From positions 434,001-498,000 of the forward strand of contig NZ_BCVX01000002.1 in the NCBI RefSeq assembly GCF_001591965.1: a stretch of 64,000 bases of DNA, in the 5' to 3' direction. The DNA comes from Lysinibacillus odysseyi 34hs-1 = NBRC 100172. Lineage in GTDB: Bacteria; Bacillota; Bacilli; Bacillales_A; Planococcaceae. Under the pieces are notes generated by a model. The model was not told where the DNA came from. It did no database searches and saw only the letters and a program-made list of their open reading frames with translations. This document shows, one piece after another, positions 17,201-25,810 of this stretch (positions are counted from its first letter, which is position 1; each line of letters opens with the position of its first letter). The position numbers and the translations under genes were made by a program.

Positions 17201-17813
17201 GATTTATATATTTCATACAGTTATTTTGCTGTTGTTCAAAGCAGTGACTCCTTACAAAAAAGCACTCGCTGCCTTTAGTAGACAATCAAGTGCTTTAAGT
17301 TTATAGACTTTCTAATTTTATTAACATTTGCAAGTTTTATAAGTTATTTTTGTTGTGAACAACGTGCTATCTTTTTTATCATATGGCAAGTGTAATGTTT
17401 AAACTCTTTAGCCTGCTTAATTTTGTTTATTTGTTACCTATGCCATCCATAAAGCGATTCTTGTAAGTAAAAAGCCATCTCTTCTATTCTCACTATTATT
17501 ACATTAGTATTAAAATAATATCTCTTGATGGCATGCCTTCCTGAGTTAGTAATTCAAACTCGAGGAATCTTTAACCGTAAACAAATTTTAAATGAGTCTG
17601 TCATATTATACCTCGTATTTATCTCCCCGAGTTTAGTCATTCTCATTCGTATTATACTTCACTTAAAAGTTTCATTTCGCTCAGTTCTCACATTTTTCTT
17701 ACTAGCTGGGATGTAAAATAAAACTTCATGATAGTACTACCTATGTAAACTCTCATTATAATAGAATTACATCTAGTAAAATAGTGATCTTATTATTAAG
17801 TAGTGATCCCTTT
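17201..17813. other. 613-bp AT-rich spacer without a supported gene
   Basis: This stretch between two toxin cassettes has no ORF with a ribosome site on either strand. A 62-codon plus-strand frame at 17528-17716 is hydrophobic but lacks any Shine-Dalgarno sequence. No repeats or remnants of known families were recognised. Confidence 0.5.
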
Positions 17814-18194
17814 TTACATTTCTACTAATGACAACACTTCAAAGCTTGCACAGAAAAACTTAAGAATGTTATTCTCATAATCTTCTACCAAATATTTTTT
17901 TGGTAATTCAAAACCTTGACCTTTCAAATTATTAATTCTAAAGCCCGTTATTTGATTATAACTATTTCCAAATCCTAATAAATCTAAAGTAGTAACATCA
18001 TTAAACTTCATTTTCAAAACGAACTTTTTACTATCGGCTTCTACTAAAAAGCTCATTTCTAAAAATGAGACTTGATCATAATAAGAATTGTATCCAATAA
18101 AATAATGGAAATCAGTAATAAATTTAACATCAGTTGATTTGAAATTAGGAATTTTACTTTCTAACTCTGTTCCTTCATACCACTCATTTATCAT
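17814..18194 (-). CDS. Probable immunity protein for the 18191-19237 toxin
   Basis: 126 residues (MINEWYEGTELESKIPNFKS to FFCASFEVLSLVEM), overlapping the toxin stop codon by 4 bases, which implies translational coupling. Composition is acidic and aromatic-rich, as in many immunity proteins. Family not recognised; the role rests on the overlap and position. Confidence 0.6.
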   Translation of the reverse strand: MINEWYEGTELESKIPNFKSTDVKFITDFHYFIGYNSYYDQVSFLEMSFLVEADSKKFVLKMKFNDVTTLDLLGFGNSYNQITGFRINNLKGQGFELPKKYLVEDYENNILKFFCASFEVLSLVEM

Positions 18195-19237
18195 TTCTTT
18201 TCCTCCTCAAAAAAGTTATACCTGAAGTCCTTACCTTTTTCAGAGTATCCAGGGTCGTCAAATTTATATTCATGTAAATGTGGAACGGAATGGTCTAGTG
18301 GCATACTATGGTCCGAATGATCTATCCGATATCGTTGCCTACCGAAGTCATCATAAATTACAGTGGATTTCTCTTTTTTTCCATTATAATCTCTGTAATG
18401 CTCTATTTTTAAACCTGGCGTTGCATTACTAGGTGCCTTACTTTTCCAATATTCATCAGGTACAAATAGTTCCTTTGCAAAGCCATCCTCTTTATCCGTA
18501 CCTTTATCAACAGCCTTTCCTGTGCTCTTCACATCATCAACTGCATCTACAGCCTTACCTGCATCCCTCGCAGCCCCTGCAACGTCCCCTGCCTTATCCA
18601 ATAACTTTACAGGTTTAATGAGAAAGGAACTCAAAGCCTGGAAATATTCAATATTAGTTGCATTCGGATCTGCTATCGTCTGCAAATCCTCCGTAAAGAA
18701 ATCGAATACATACTTGGCAGATGGTCCCAGGAATTTGGCATATGGCGCAAGCCCGTCCGGTGTGCCAGGCCCATTGCCGCCCAGTACCTTCCGCATCCCT
18801 TCATAGGTAATCTCTTCCTTCGCCGAATAGGTACCAGGTGAGGAGGGACTGCCTACATCTATGCCTTCTGTCTGCTTGGCCAGTGCGGCATAGATTTCCT
18901 CCAGGTCCGGATCGCTCTGCTGCACCGATCCACTTGTTTGATTGCCTGGTGATAGGTTCCCTAGGCCCAGCATCACAGGGCCATACGCTGGGTAGGACTT
19001 TTGCGCAAATCCGCCAAAACCAAACCGAATTGGCGCCATATTGGATAAGGAAGCCTGCAGCATCAGAGTAAGCTGATTCTGTTCATGCAGCGCATAGGCC
19101 ACACTGCCGACTGGTGCCTGCTGGGCAGCTATCGCCATGCCCAGGCTGGACCGTGAAGCCATCGCAGACCAGGTATCAGCTGGGAAATCGACATCCGTCA
19201 ACCCCGCTTTACCCTCGAACTTTGCTATTCTCGTCAT
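18191..19237 (-). CDS. Truncated LXG-type toxin with His-rich C-terminal domain
   Basis: 348 residues. From residue 11 on (AGLTDVDFPADTWSAMASRS to about KAVDKG) it is nearly identical to residues about 190-385 of the full LXG toxin at 21747-23366. The entire LXG domain is missing, and the first ten residues (MTRIAKFEGK) are unrelated. The C-terminal about 90 residues are different: KIEHYRDYNGKKEKSTVIYD, then YRIDHSDHSMPLDHSVPHLH and FRYNFFEEEKK, a histidine-rich toxin domain I cannot assign. No ribosome site of quality precedes the ATG. It looks like a silent cassette that could be recombined onto the full-length gene through the shared segment. Confidence 0.7.
   Translation of the reverse strand: MTRIAKFEGKAGLTDVDFPADTWSAMASRSSLGMAIAAQQAPVGSVAYALHEQNQLTLMLQASLSNMAPIRFGFGGFAQKSYPAYGPVMLGLGNLSPGNQTSGSVQQSDPDLEEIYAALAKQTEGIDVGSPSSPGTYSAKEEITYEGMRKVLGGNGPGTPDGLAPYAKFLGPSAKYVFDFFTEDLQTIADPNATNIEYFQALSSFLIKPVKLLDKAGDVAGAARDAGKAVDAVDDVKSTGKAVDKGTDKEDGFAKELFVPDEYWKSKAPSNATPGLKIEHYRDYNGKKEKSTVIYDDFGRQRYRIDHSDHSMPLDHSVPHLHEYKFDDPGYSEKGKDFRYNFFEEEKK
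18590..19215 (-). repeat. Duplicated pre-toxin segment, copy A
   Basis: This stretch is a near-identical direct copy of about 22130-22800 (identity looks about 90 percent or more by eye). It encodes AGLTDVxFPADTWSAMASRS through KLLDKAGDVAGAARD. Both copies are in the same orientation, about 3.6 kb apart. Confidence 0.85.
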
Positions 19238-19341
19238 CCGTATAATGAAACAAAATATTATTGCAATCTACTTGAGCTTTCCACTCGCAGATAAATCGGT
19301 TTTAAATTGTCTCGAATGTATCAGCTAATTTTATCATCAGA

Positions 19342-19380
19342 GAAAAAACCTTGAAAGGCATTTAGCCAATCAAGGTTTTT
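19342..19380 (-). terminator. Cassette terminator, copy 2
   Basis: AAACCTTGATTGGC and TGCCTTTCAAGGTTTTTT on the minus strand repeat the element at 16096-16130 with one or two changes. It follows the immunity remnant at 19509-19847. Confidence 0.65.
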
Positions 19381-19508
19381 GCTTGGAAACCAGGATTAAT
19401 CTCTCTTGATACAAAATATCATTATTTGTTTCTTCTAAAGAAGTAATTAGTCTAAATAAAGTAATTTTTCGCATAAACTTTTGGATTCAAAACTTTGATA
19501 TCTCAAAT

Positions 19509-19847
19509 TTAATCCATATACTCCTCAGCAATTCGTATACTTCTCTTTAAGTTTAAATCTAGGTATCTTTGATCTAGGCAATATATTAATTCAATATACT
19601 TTTTACTTTGTAAATTATAAGCCACTTCTTCAACAACCTCACTTAAAAATGAAAGTTCTGTTTTTTTTGTACAAACCTTTAAAAAACTCAAAGTCAAGTT
19701 TTCATCTTTACTTAGTAAAACAATTAACTCTTCCTATTCCTGCTCAATTCTTAGGTCATTATCATCTAGTAATGCTCGTGCACCTAAGACTGCTCTAACT
19801 TTTAGGTAGATGTTAATTTCTTCTATAATTATAATGGTTTTATTCGT
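19509..19847 (-). pseudogene. Immunity-like gene remnant with in-frame stop
   Basis: A frame open from 19847 to 19509 is interrupted by a single TAG at 19734-19736. Before the stop it reads EEINIYLKVRAVLGARALLD. After it comes EELIVLLSKDENLTLSFLKV, ending YLDLNLKRSIRIAEEYMD. It has no start codon of quality. It is the third gene of the CdiA-CT cassette (toxin, SitI3-like, this) and precedes a cassette terminator. Family unknown. Confidence 0.5.
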
Positions 19848-19864
19848 TTATAATAACCAAATGC

Positions 19865-20338
19865 CTAGTTTGGCAATTTTTCTTTAATGTAAGAATGTTC
19901 AAGAAAACTAAGCAAACTCTTGGTTAAATATTTTACCTGGTATTGATCTAAATCACTATTGACAATTAACTGACCATTCTCTTTTCTAAGTAATTGATCC
20001 GAACCGTTTTCTAAAAACAATAGATTTCCGCCAACTTGTCTCATAAGATTCCCAATAACTTTAAACAAAACTTCTATTCCTTGATAGAAAGTGTTACCAA
20101 ATAATTGAACTCTAATGCATACATTTACATCTAAATCGTAATGCCTTCTAATAAAAGCTATGTCAGATATATCCTCAATTTCTAGAGCTAATGAAAAATA
20201 CTTAATCCCAATAACTATTTCTTCTTCACTAATGTGAACAGTTATCTCTTCGTTCACAGATTCAACTATTATACTTCGAATAATTTCCGCCAGGGATTTA
20301 CAACTTAAATTAGAGCTTAAAAACAATTCGTAATCCAT
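19865..20338 (-). CDS. SitI3-like immunity protein
   Basis: 157 residues, intact, starting right at the end of the CdiA-CT toxin fragment. The N-terminus MDYELFLSSNL and the later segment VGGNLLFLENGSDQLLRKEN followed by GQLIV match the layout of SitI3-family proteins (immunity proteins of Myxococcus-type toxins) as I remember it. The assignment is tentative, but an immunity role fits the order. Confidence 0.55.
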   Translation of the reverse strand: MDYELFLSSNLSCKSLAEIIRSIIVESVNEEITVHISEEEIVIGIKYFSLALEIEDISDIAFIRRHYDLDVNVCIRVQLFGNTFYQGIEVLFKVIGNLMRQVGGNLLFLENGSDQLLRKENGQLIVNSDLDQYQVKYLTKSLLSFLEHSYIKEKLPN

Positions 20339-20843
20339 TTATTTCTCCTCTCCAAATACTCGTGTAATTTTTCCGTCGTTCACAATAAGTAATTCTTTTA
20401 AGTTTTTCAAATCTCCATTTGGATTAGCTTTTCTTTGAATACCTTCAGTAATTTCAAGAATTTTCTCAGGTGGAAAATTATCCACATTAAGAACAATTCT
20501 TTCTGCCTGTGTTTTTGTTTTACTTGTTATGGGTCCTAAGGACATTATCTGTCTTCGTATTTGGTGTTGGAGCATAACAATCAAATACTTTGCCTTCAAT
20601 GAGAAAATCTGGATTAGATGTTGCTTTTATACCGTGACCATTACCGCCATTTACTTCATTTAACATTTTTATTTCATAGCCCTTATTTGCCAAGAACTCT
20701 GCTGTTTCATTCTCTTTCTTAACACCAGGTGAATCACCCTTTGTGTATTCTCCTTTTGGCTTACTCCCATTAGGTAATGAAGATTCAGTCAGATTAGTAT
20801 TACCCGTAGCCTTATGCCCTGGCAATAGGATTTTATAGACCAT
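20339..20843 (-). pseudogene. Orphan CdiA-type tRNase toxin module, frameshifted
   Basis: The upstream frame reads KKENETAEFLANKGYEIKML, then GHGIKATSNPDFLIEGKVFD and CYAPTPNTKTDNVLRT. The downstream frame continues ITSKTKTQAERIVLNVDNFP and ends LKELLIVNDGKITRVFGEEK. They join if one C is removed from the CCC at 20531-20533, giving a complete CdiA C-terminal tRNA nuclease-type domain. Only a short linker precedes it; there is no LXG domain and no good ribosome site. So it is a displaced C-terminal cassette. Confidence 0.75.
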
Positions 20844-21265
20844 TTATAAAAAACACAAACCACAATACAAGCGCCTAGCTCACATTATGGTTTATTGATT
20901 GTATTGTAAGTTCTGCTGATAGGATTGAAAATAAAATATCTGGATAAATTATTATGTGTCTAGCTTTCTTAGAAGATATAGACAATGAGTTTGCGTCTAT
21001 TGCTGACTCTAATCTATAAGCATTAATCAACATCAATTATCTAAAAGGAAGATTATTTTTACTACAAACTAAGCTCTAGCTCATAGATTAAATTTTGTAC
21101 CATTTTTATATTTTCACTTTTTAATAATTGAGGGTTTAATACTGATACAAAGCTTAAAAACTTTTGTGCATTTATGAGTGTCTTTTTTACAAAGATATCT
21201 ATATCAATTAAACTTTCTTTCACGATGGCTTATTAGTCCATCGTTCTCTTTAAACTCTCTAGTTA
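20844..21265. other. 422-bp spacer with two short frames of doubtful coding value
   Basis: On the minus strand a 52-codon frame (20875-21033, MLINAYRLESAIDANSLSIS) and a 53-codon GTG frame (21062-21223, VKESLIDIDIFVKKTLINAQ) look protein-like but have no ribosome sites. They may be immunity-gene remnants between the intact LXG/DUF2247 pair and the displaced cassettes. Confidence 0.35.
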
Positions 21266-21742
21266 TTATAATATTAATTGCTTCTCCGCATCCAAAAACT
21301 CCTCAACAAGTTCTTTAATTGTATGTTTTGAATCAGATGGATAATAAAATGCATCCGATACTTTTCTAAAAAAGTCATACATATTTTGGGGCGTATTAAA
21401 CATTGAAAAAATATTTTCAATTTCTTCAAAGATATTTTCATCAGAATAATTATTATATGCCTCTTTTATAATACTATATAACCACTTATGATACTCTTTA
21501 GCCATGTCTTCCGAAGAACTGTCAGAGATTATTCTTTCAAGTATATCATCTACTTTATCTTCTACTTGTTCCCACGCCAATTCAAGGATGAACTCATTAT
21601 TAACATTAGGATTATTCTTTAGATATTCGGTAGCGTAATTTGTTACTTCTAAGGAAGATATTAACTTAAACTGTCTACCAATAAATAACGTAGCCCAGTT
21701 ACAATTAAATCCATTTTTCTCAACTATTTCGATTTTATACAA
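21266..21742 (-). CDS. DUF2247-family immunity protein
   Basis: 158 residues. NCNWATLFIGRQFKLISSLE, then NYATEYLKNNP and ILELAW match the DUF2247 pattern. It starts 4 bases after the stop codon of the LXG toxin and is intact, so this is the cognate immunity gene of the only full-length toxin here. Confidence 0.7.
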   Translation of the reverse strand: MYKIEIVEKNGFNCNWATLFIGRQFKLISSLEVTNYATEYLKNNPNVNNEFILELAWEQVEDKVDDILERIISDSSSEDMAKEYHKWLYSIIKEAYNNYSDENIFEEIENIFSMFNTPQNMYDFFRKVSDAFYYPSDSKHTIKELVEEFLDAEKQLIL

Positions 21743-21746
21743 TTTC

Positions 21747-23366
21747 CTATTTCCCCCATTGATTTATTTTTCCTGTAACTTTGCCACCAGGTATAAATGT
21801 TCTATGGGTTACTGTGTTAGTCTTAGGATCTACCACCCATTCAAACACTCCATCTTTTGTTTCTTTCGTCTGTATCATTTCAGAGGCGTTATTCTTAACC
21901 TTTACATATTTCGTTTCATACTTAACCACTGAACCTTCTATCTGATACAACGAATCCATATGTCCTTTTTTATTTGGCAAATCAAATCTTTGAGCATCAT
22001 CTGCATAATTATCAATTATATCATTAAAGTTATGATAAAAATCATCTTTTAATGCACTACCTACTCGTGGATTATCTAAAACTGGATGCTTAAGTTCACC
22101 CGTACCCCTACCCCTATCAACAGCCTTACCTACATCCCTCGCAGCCCCTGCAACGTCTCCTGCCTTATCCAATAGCTTCGCAGGCTTAAAGAAGGTAAAC
22201 CCGATCGCCATTGCTTTTTCAACTGCTGTTGCTTCTGGGTCCAGTATGGTCCGAATATCCTCCGTAAAGAAATCGAATACATACTTGGCAGATGGCCCCA
22301 TAGATTTGGCATATAGCGCAAGCCCGTCCGGTGTACCTGAGCCATTTCCCCCAAGCACCTTCCGCATGCCTTCATAGGTAAGCTCTTCCTTCGCCGAATA
22401 GGTACCAGGTGAGGACGGGCTGCTAACATCCATGCCTTCTGCCTGCTTGGCCAGTGCAGCATAGATTTCCTCCAGATCTGGATCGCTGCTTTTGCTTACC
22501 TGCTGCACCGTTTCACTTGTTTGATTGCCTGGTGATAGGTTCCCTAAGCCGAGCATCACAGGGCCATACGTTGGGTAGGACTTTTGCGCAAATCCGCCAA
22601 AGCCGAATCGGATCGGTGCCATATTGGATAAGGAAGCCTGCAGCATCAGAGTAAGCTGATTCTGTTCATGCAGCGCATGTGCCACACTGCCGACTGGTGC
22701 CTGCTGGGCAGCTATCGCCATGCCCAGGCTGGAGCGGGAAGCCATCGCAGACCAGGTATCAGCTGGGAAATTGACATCTGTCAATCCCGCCTGGAACAGC
22801 CCTTCGATGTTTTTCACCCATTCCTTCATCGACTGAATACTTGTTTCAATGGGGAGCAGCTGTGCCGTCTGCGTGCTATCAAATGTATGTAGCGCCTCTA
22901 CCGTATCATCCCGCTTTGTTTTGGCATCCGCGATACTTTCATGGACAAGCGTATCATCGAGTTTCGGCAGGCCGACAATATCGGCTACCTCGTCCATAAT
23001 GGCATTCGCTTCGTCTGTCAGCGCTGTCGTGATATCAGCGCTTGCTGTGAGTCCTTCCTCCACCGTTGTTTCGAGAAATTCTTCTACGATATGCCCATCA
23101 TCCATCGGCTCTAATGACGAGAGTGCCTGCTGGGCCTGCTGGAGGATTGTATTGAACTCCTCTTTAAACGATAGGAAATACTGAAGAAAAGGAAGATGGC
23201 AGGACGTGTAGAAGTCGCGGATTGCCTGGCCGCCCTCCCCTTTCAGCGCCTCCTCCATGTTCGTCAGTTCCTCTACTGCCTTCTGGATGGCGGTTATTTC
23301 CTTTTCCAGCCGGTTCATTCGGTTTATGTTACGGGTCAATCCATCTTGGAGATGATCGACATCCAA
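21747..23366 (-). CDS. LXG-domain polymorphic toxin (type VII secretion substrate)
   Basis: 539 residues. The N-terminal LXG domain (about 1-190) is helical: HLQDGLTRNINRMNRLEKEI, then LKGEGGQAIRDFYTSCHLPF. A conserved pre-toxin region follows (about 190-385), then a C-terminal toxin domain of about 125 residues: KHPVLDNPRVGSALKDDFYH, then DLPNKKGHMDSLYQIEGS and HRTFIPGGKVTG at the end. LXG proteins are exported by the Esx/type VII system; no Esx gene is in the window. Normal relatives begin MKVLDVD; here KVLDVDHLQ is in frame but there is no ATG and no ribosome site. The only start is a TTG at 23364-23366 inside a 23-bp inverted repeat. Expression is therefore doubtful as assembled. Confidence 0.85.
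   Translation of the reverse strand: MDVDHLQDGLTRNINRMNRLEKEITAIQKAVEELTNMEEALKGEGGQAIRDFYTSCHLPFLQYFLSFKEEFNTILQQAQQALSSLEPMDDGHIVEEFLETTVEEGLTASADITTALTDEANAIMDEVADIVGLPKLDDTLVHESIADAKTKRDDTVEALHTFDSTQTAQLLPIETSIQSMKEWVKNIEGLFQAGLTDVNFPADTWSAMASRSSLGMAIAAQQAPVGSVAHALHEQNQLTLMLQASLSNMAPIRFGFGGFAQKSYPTYGPVMLGLGNLSPGNQTSETVQQVSKSSDPDLEEIYAALAKQAEGMDVSSPSSPGTYSAKEELTYEGMRKVLGGNGSGTPDGLALYAKSMGPSAKYVFDFFTEDIRTILDPEATAVEKAMAIGFTFFKPAKLLDKAGDVAGAARDVGKAVDRGRGTGELKHPVLDNPRVGSALKDDFYHNFNDIIDNYADDAQRFDLPNKKGHMDSLYQIEGSVVKYETKYVKVKNNASEMIQTKETKDGVFEWVVDPKTNTVTHRTFIPGGKVTGKINQWGK
22130..22800 (-). repeat. Duplicated pre-toxin segment, copy B
   Basis: Counterpart of 18590-19215. In this copy an extra VSKSS is present near 22490 and some synonymous changes occur, so the copies have diverged slightly. 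Confidence 0.85.
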
Positions 23367-23418
23367 TACTTTCGCTTCTTACAGCTGTCCGCTGAAAGAA
23401 GCGAAAGTATTGGATGTC
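23358..23418. repeat. 23-bp perfect inverted repeat at the LXG toxin start
   Basis: The arms 23358-23380 and 23396-23418 are exact reverse complements around a 15-base spacer. The left arm contains the first codons of the toxin (KVLDVD). The right arm is a reversed copy lying where the start codon and ribosome site should be. Confidence 0.9.
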
Positions 23419-23420
23419 AT

Positions 23421-23463
23421 GGATTCGAAAAGGTGTTCTTTGTGCAAGCACAAAGCCGAATCC
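23421..23463. repeat. Nested hairpin upstream of the LXG toxin
   Basis: GGATTCG and CGAATCC enclose CTTTGTGC-AA-GCACAAAG. The inner 12-mer TGTGCAAGCACA is also found in both repeats between atpA and atpG at 56146-56348. Confidence 0.6.
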
Positions 23464-23578
23464 CGACGCAATTACGCCAAGGCGTAAATTGATTAGGATC
23501 ACCCACTCCAATTTATCTAGAAGTATGTCCTCAGCCTTCTAACATAGTTTTCTACATACTACTTTCTCTTTAACACAG

Positions 23579-23610
23579 GAAAACCTTGAACGGCGCTGTA
23601 CCATCCAAGG
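23579..23610 (-). terminator. Cassette terminator-like element, copy 3 (diverged)
   Basis: CCTTGGATGG...CAAGGTTTTCC on the minus strand is a diverged version of the elements at 16096 and 19342. Here it lies upstream of the LXG gene. The next 300 bases up to 23909 hold no gene. Confidence 0.5.
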
Positions 23611-23909
23611 CAAATAATAACCATATTATTACATAACAAAGAACTTCTCTAACATCGCTTTTCATCCTGTTTTCTCTAGTCTATTTTTGTCTGTTTAGCC
23701 CTATAGAAAAAGAGATGAATATAAATCTATCCTCTTACTTTTGTATATCTGAATATAGCCAAGAATCCCAGTTTAGTTGATACAAAGATAAATTGAAGTA
23801 AGGCAGATGGTTGGCGCGAAAAACTTGGATAAGCCTAGAAAGCGCCTGTAGTTGTTTTTGCCTCTTTTATCCACTATCTTGATTTGCTGAAGGAAGAAAC
23901 CTTTCCTAC

Positions 23910-25154
23910 CTACCAGTTATTTATCGGTTTACGAGGCAGATTCAGTCGTTCAATAAAACGGGAATCCAATAACGTATGTATACCTTCCAAGCATCTCTCT
24001 ATAAATAACCGAAATGTTGCCTCATCAAATAAATTACTGTAACAATCTGATAAACCGGCCATATGAAAATTAGGTCTCTCCTCTTCATGTAAAGGCAGGT
24101 ACTCCCAATGCAAATACAAACCGTCCCGATTAAACTTCTTTATATGGGGCAGTAATGTTTGGATATCCTCAGGAGCTAAATACTCCCTCGACTCATCTTC
24201 AACTGATAGATAAAAACCAGCATATAAATAATGGTCTATCTCAATGGAGAACCAAAGATCATTCCCCTCTATTACATCCTGTTTATATAAATAATGAAGA
24301 CCCGGCAATCCATTGCTGCGTTTAGCATAATACCCTTTTGTTCTTTCGTAATCATTGTAGGCATAGTCATCCTGTATATGTAATTTCTCCATCTCTATTC
24401 CCGCTTCCAGTGCTTGGAATAACCGTTTCATCAGTAAAATGCGGGCCTCGTTTATATTACTCTCTATTTGAAGGGCACTTTTCATATTCTGGCTGCTCGA
24501 TGCAAGTAACTGCTGAATCTCCATTTCCTGTTCATCTCCTGACTGGTTCGTAAATAACTTGATTGTATCTAGAAACTGCCATAGCACCTCTCTAATAGAA
24601 GAAAGCCGGATAGTCTCCTTTAAGGTAATGCATTTTTCTATCCACGAAACAATCGACTCCTTAAAGGAAATGCATTGGATTTCTTTCTCCGTCAAGCTTC
24701 CTATGCTTTCCTCTCCAGGCATGGAACCTAGTGGTGTCAAATAATAGAGCGGCGAATTTACCGCAACCCGGTAATAATCTTCACACTGTTTGGCCTGATC
24801 CTTTGCATAAATTTTCACTTCAATCGGAACAGCATAATTTCTTGTCTTAATATATAAATCAATCCGGCGGTTCTCATCGATAACATACTCGCGGTATACC
24901 TGCGCTGTTTGGAAATCTTTTTCGGTGAACGTTAATTGCAGAACAGATTGAACAAATAACCGCAAATAGATATCTCCCTGTCCATGACTTCCGTGGGGGT
25001 CCAATAATTCGTGAATCACCCTGCATATCGCTGTTTCTGCTGTGCCATTCCCTAAAATCCGAAAAATATTAAAGTTCTTGCCCGTTTTTTCATTGATTAA
25101 TTGATACTTCTTGGAGATACTCGTTACTTCGTTTAAAAGTAATTGTGTTTTCAT
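23910..25154 (-). CDS. PD-(D/E)XK nuclease family protein
   Basis: About 414 residues from the ATG at 25152-25154 (AAAGGG 7 bases upstream). The N-terminal domain has a PDDEXK_4-type core: NIFRILGNGTAETAICRVIH, with LLDPHGSHGQGDIYL, then RRIDLYIK (motif D) and VPIEVKIYAKDQAKQCEDYY (E-x-K with the downstream Q and Y). The C-terminal half is unassigned. Relatives are frequent in defence islands; a defence function is inferred. It has its own ribosome site and is separated from the two genes upstream by a terminator. Confidence 0.8.
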   Translation of the reverse strand: MKTQLLLNEVTSISKKYQLINEKTGKNFNIFRILGNGTAETAICRVIHELLDPHGSHGQGDIYLRLFVQSVLQLTFTEKDFQTAQVYREYVIDENRRIDLYIKTRNYAVPIEVKIYAKDQAKQCEDYYRVAVNSPLYYLTPLGSMPGEESIGSLTEKEIQCISFKESIVSWIEKCITLKETIRLSSIREVLWQFLDTIKLFTNQSGDEQEMEIQQLLASSSQNMKSALQIESNINEARILLMKRLFQALEAGIEMEKLHIQDDYAYNDYERTKGYYAKRSNGLPGLHYLYKQDVIEGNDLWFSIEIDHYLYAGFYLSVEDESREYLAPEDIQTLLPHIKKFNRDGLYLHWEYLPLHEEERPNFHMAGLSDCYSNLFDEATFRLFIERCLEGIHTLLDSRFIERLNLPRKPINNW

Positions 25155-25255
25155 TATCAATCCCTTTCTTCCCCTTTCCCTTTTTATTTCAGTCAGTCTT
25201 TTCCTAACTTTCTACAGAAGCTGACACTCTGTAAGTCTATTCACATTCTTATAAA

Positions 25256-25292
25256 AGAAAAAGCCCATCGAAGTTCTTCCTTCGGCAAGCTT
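25256..25292 (-). terminator. Terminator after the PUA/EVE-like gene
   Basis: On the minus strand AAGC...CCGAAG pairs with CTTCG...GGGCTT and is followed by TTTTTCTTTT. Confidence 0.65.
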
Positions 25293-25378
25293 TCTCCTAT
25301 TTCATATTCTGTTATTCCCCTTGCAGTCAAATGAAGGAGCCTTGGATCATTGCTGCTTGCGAAAGTGAATCAACACAC

Positions 25379-25798
25379 TTAACATTCAATCAATGTTTCG
25401 ATGAAATCCTGGTGGCCTACAAGTTCGATACGCTGAATCTGTCCCCATTTCTCAATCTCGACAGGCTCATCATATACCTTCAGGACTTCAATCTTTCTGA
25501 TATGGCGATATGACTGACGTGAAGCATCAAAGTGGTAATCTCCTGTAATAACGCCGACAAGCTTTGCGTTAAACTTCGTTGTTTGGCCAGTCCCTACCAA
25601 TACATAGTCGCCGACAGATGCCCATTTACAGAACTGATCAAATCTGCGGAGAATCCGGGTATTATCAAGCGGCAGACTGCTTTTATCGTAGCCCAAATAG
25701 TCCGCATCAACTCCTTCCTCATCCAGTCCGATTTCCTTTCTTGTAATAAACTCTTCTGCCCAATCTTTAAACGTTTTCATCGCCCAATAATTTGTCAC
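25379..25798 (-). CDS. Small PUA/EVE-like protein
   Basis: 139 residues from a GTG (25796-25798) with GGGGG 5-6 bases upstream. The layout is that of PUA-like/EVE modules: NYWAMKTFKDWAEEFITRKE at the start, FCKWASVGDYVLVGTG in the middle, then LVGVITGDYHF and RHIRKIEVLKVY. Such domains read modified bases or RNA and often partner with nucleases. It is 12 bases downstream of the DUF1413 gene and near a PD-(D/E)XK gene. The family call is by pattern only. Confidence 0.55.
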   Translation of the reverse strand: MTNYWAMKTFKDWAEEFITRKEIGLDEEGVDADYLGYDKSSLPLDNTRILRRFDQFCKWASVGDYVLVGTGQTTKFNAKLVGVITGDYHFDASRQSYRHIRKIEVLKVYDEPVEIEKWGQIQRIELVGHQDFIETLIEC

Positions 25799-25810
25799 AT
25801 TAATCCCCCA

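Noticed and set aside
17525..17716. 62-codon hydrophobic plus-strand frame in the toxin spacer
   Set aside because: No Shine-Dalgarno site, no neighbours on that strand, no recognised family.
23329..23511. 60-codon minus-strand frame before the LXG gene
   Set aside because: It runs through the inverted repeat and hairpin; the sequence is explained by those repeats.
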